DNA of 64,000 nucleotides from Coprococcus comes ATCC 27758 (GTDB lineage: Bacteria; Bacillota; Clostridia; Lachnospirales; Lachnospiraceae), in assembly GCF_025149785.1 (NCBI RefSeq), contig NZ_CP102277.1:310001-374000 (forward strand), given 5' to 3'. The translations under genes and the position numbers were made by a program. Shown one piece after another: positions 63,999-64,000 of this stretch. Every line of letters starts with the position of its first letter. Position 1 is the stretch's first letter. Under the pieces are notes generated by a model. That model had not been told where the DNA came from. It saw only the letters and a list, made by a program, of their open reading frames with translations, and did not search any database.

Positions 63999-64000
63999 CT

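Overview
The window is chromosomal DNA of a low-to-mid GC, spore-forming, anaerobic Firmicute, most likely a gut Lachnospiraceae (Dorea/Mediterraneibacter/Blautia-like). The support is the complete F-type ATP synthase operon, the sporulation neighbourhood hup-rqcP-yabP-yabQ-divIC-spoIIE-tilS-hpt-ftsH in the order known from Bacillus and Clostridia, a group-B type [FeFe] hydrogenase, a type-3 ProRS behind a T-box, a large Alu-containing SRP RNA, a glnK-amtB pair, and lineage-typical uncharacterised genes. No phage, CRISPR array, transposase or tRNA gene was seen. Most of the window is core genome.

Layout. 1-8.4 kb: sulfur/amino-acid region. It holds a polar amino acid (possibly cystine) ABC transporter, a glutathionyl-hydroquinone-reductase-like protein, a GNAT, two PLP transsulfuration-family enzymes (one with a perfect sigma-A promoter overlapped by an inverted repeat), an M20 peptidase and an azlC remnant. 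8.4-11.6 kb: a rhodanese/PP-loop fusion, then a dCache-GGDEF gene broken by an in-frame TAA. 11.7-16.8 kb: a minus-strand pepT-yfcC-pepV peptide-use operon, divergent from an XRE regulator. 16.8-27.4 kb: nth, a FliB-like protein, hydrogenase, yitT, pepP, nfo, a HAD phosphatase, an RluA-type pseudouridine synthase and several uncharacterised genes. 27.4-31.7 kb: T-box-proS, cca and a CotS-like kinase. 31.7-38.9 kb: the sporulation/translation cluster, with a strong sigma-E promoter before yabP. 38.9-43.1 kb: a GH13 enzyme, a 130-bp tandem duplication ending in a 24-bp-stem terminator, and amtB/glnK with attenuator-like hairpins. 43.1-51.6 kb: an HTH protein with a long acidic linker, a two-domain uncharacterised protein, tadA, SRP RNA, a radical SAM gene, a VanW protein, an AIR-synthase-like protein and trmL. 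51.7-58.9 kb: the atp operon, whose c subunit carries the Na+-coordination residues. 58.9-64 kb: a GGDEF-REC-HD-GYP protein, topB and a DUF2185-like protein.

The most interesting signal is a roughly 202-bp, about 95% identical, multi-hairpin element present twice (11356-11557 and 58941-59141). The copies lie in opposite genome orientations, but each sits between a recognisable sigma-A promoter and the start codon of a cyclic-di-GMP signalling gene, in the same orientation relative to that gene. It looks like an undescribed structured leader, or a small mobile element that has become one. I do not recognise it as either known c-di-GMP riboswitch class.

All calls come from reading the sequence. 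No database search or folding program was run.
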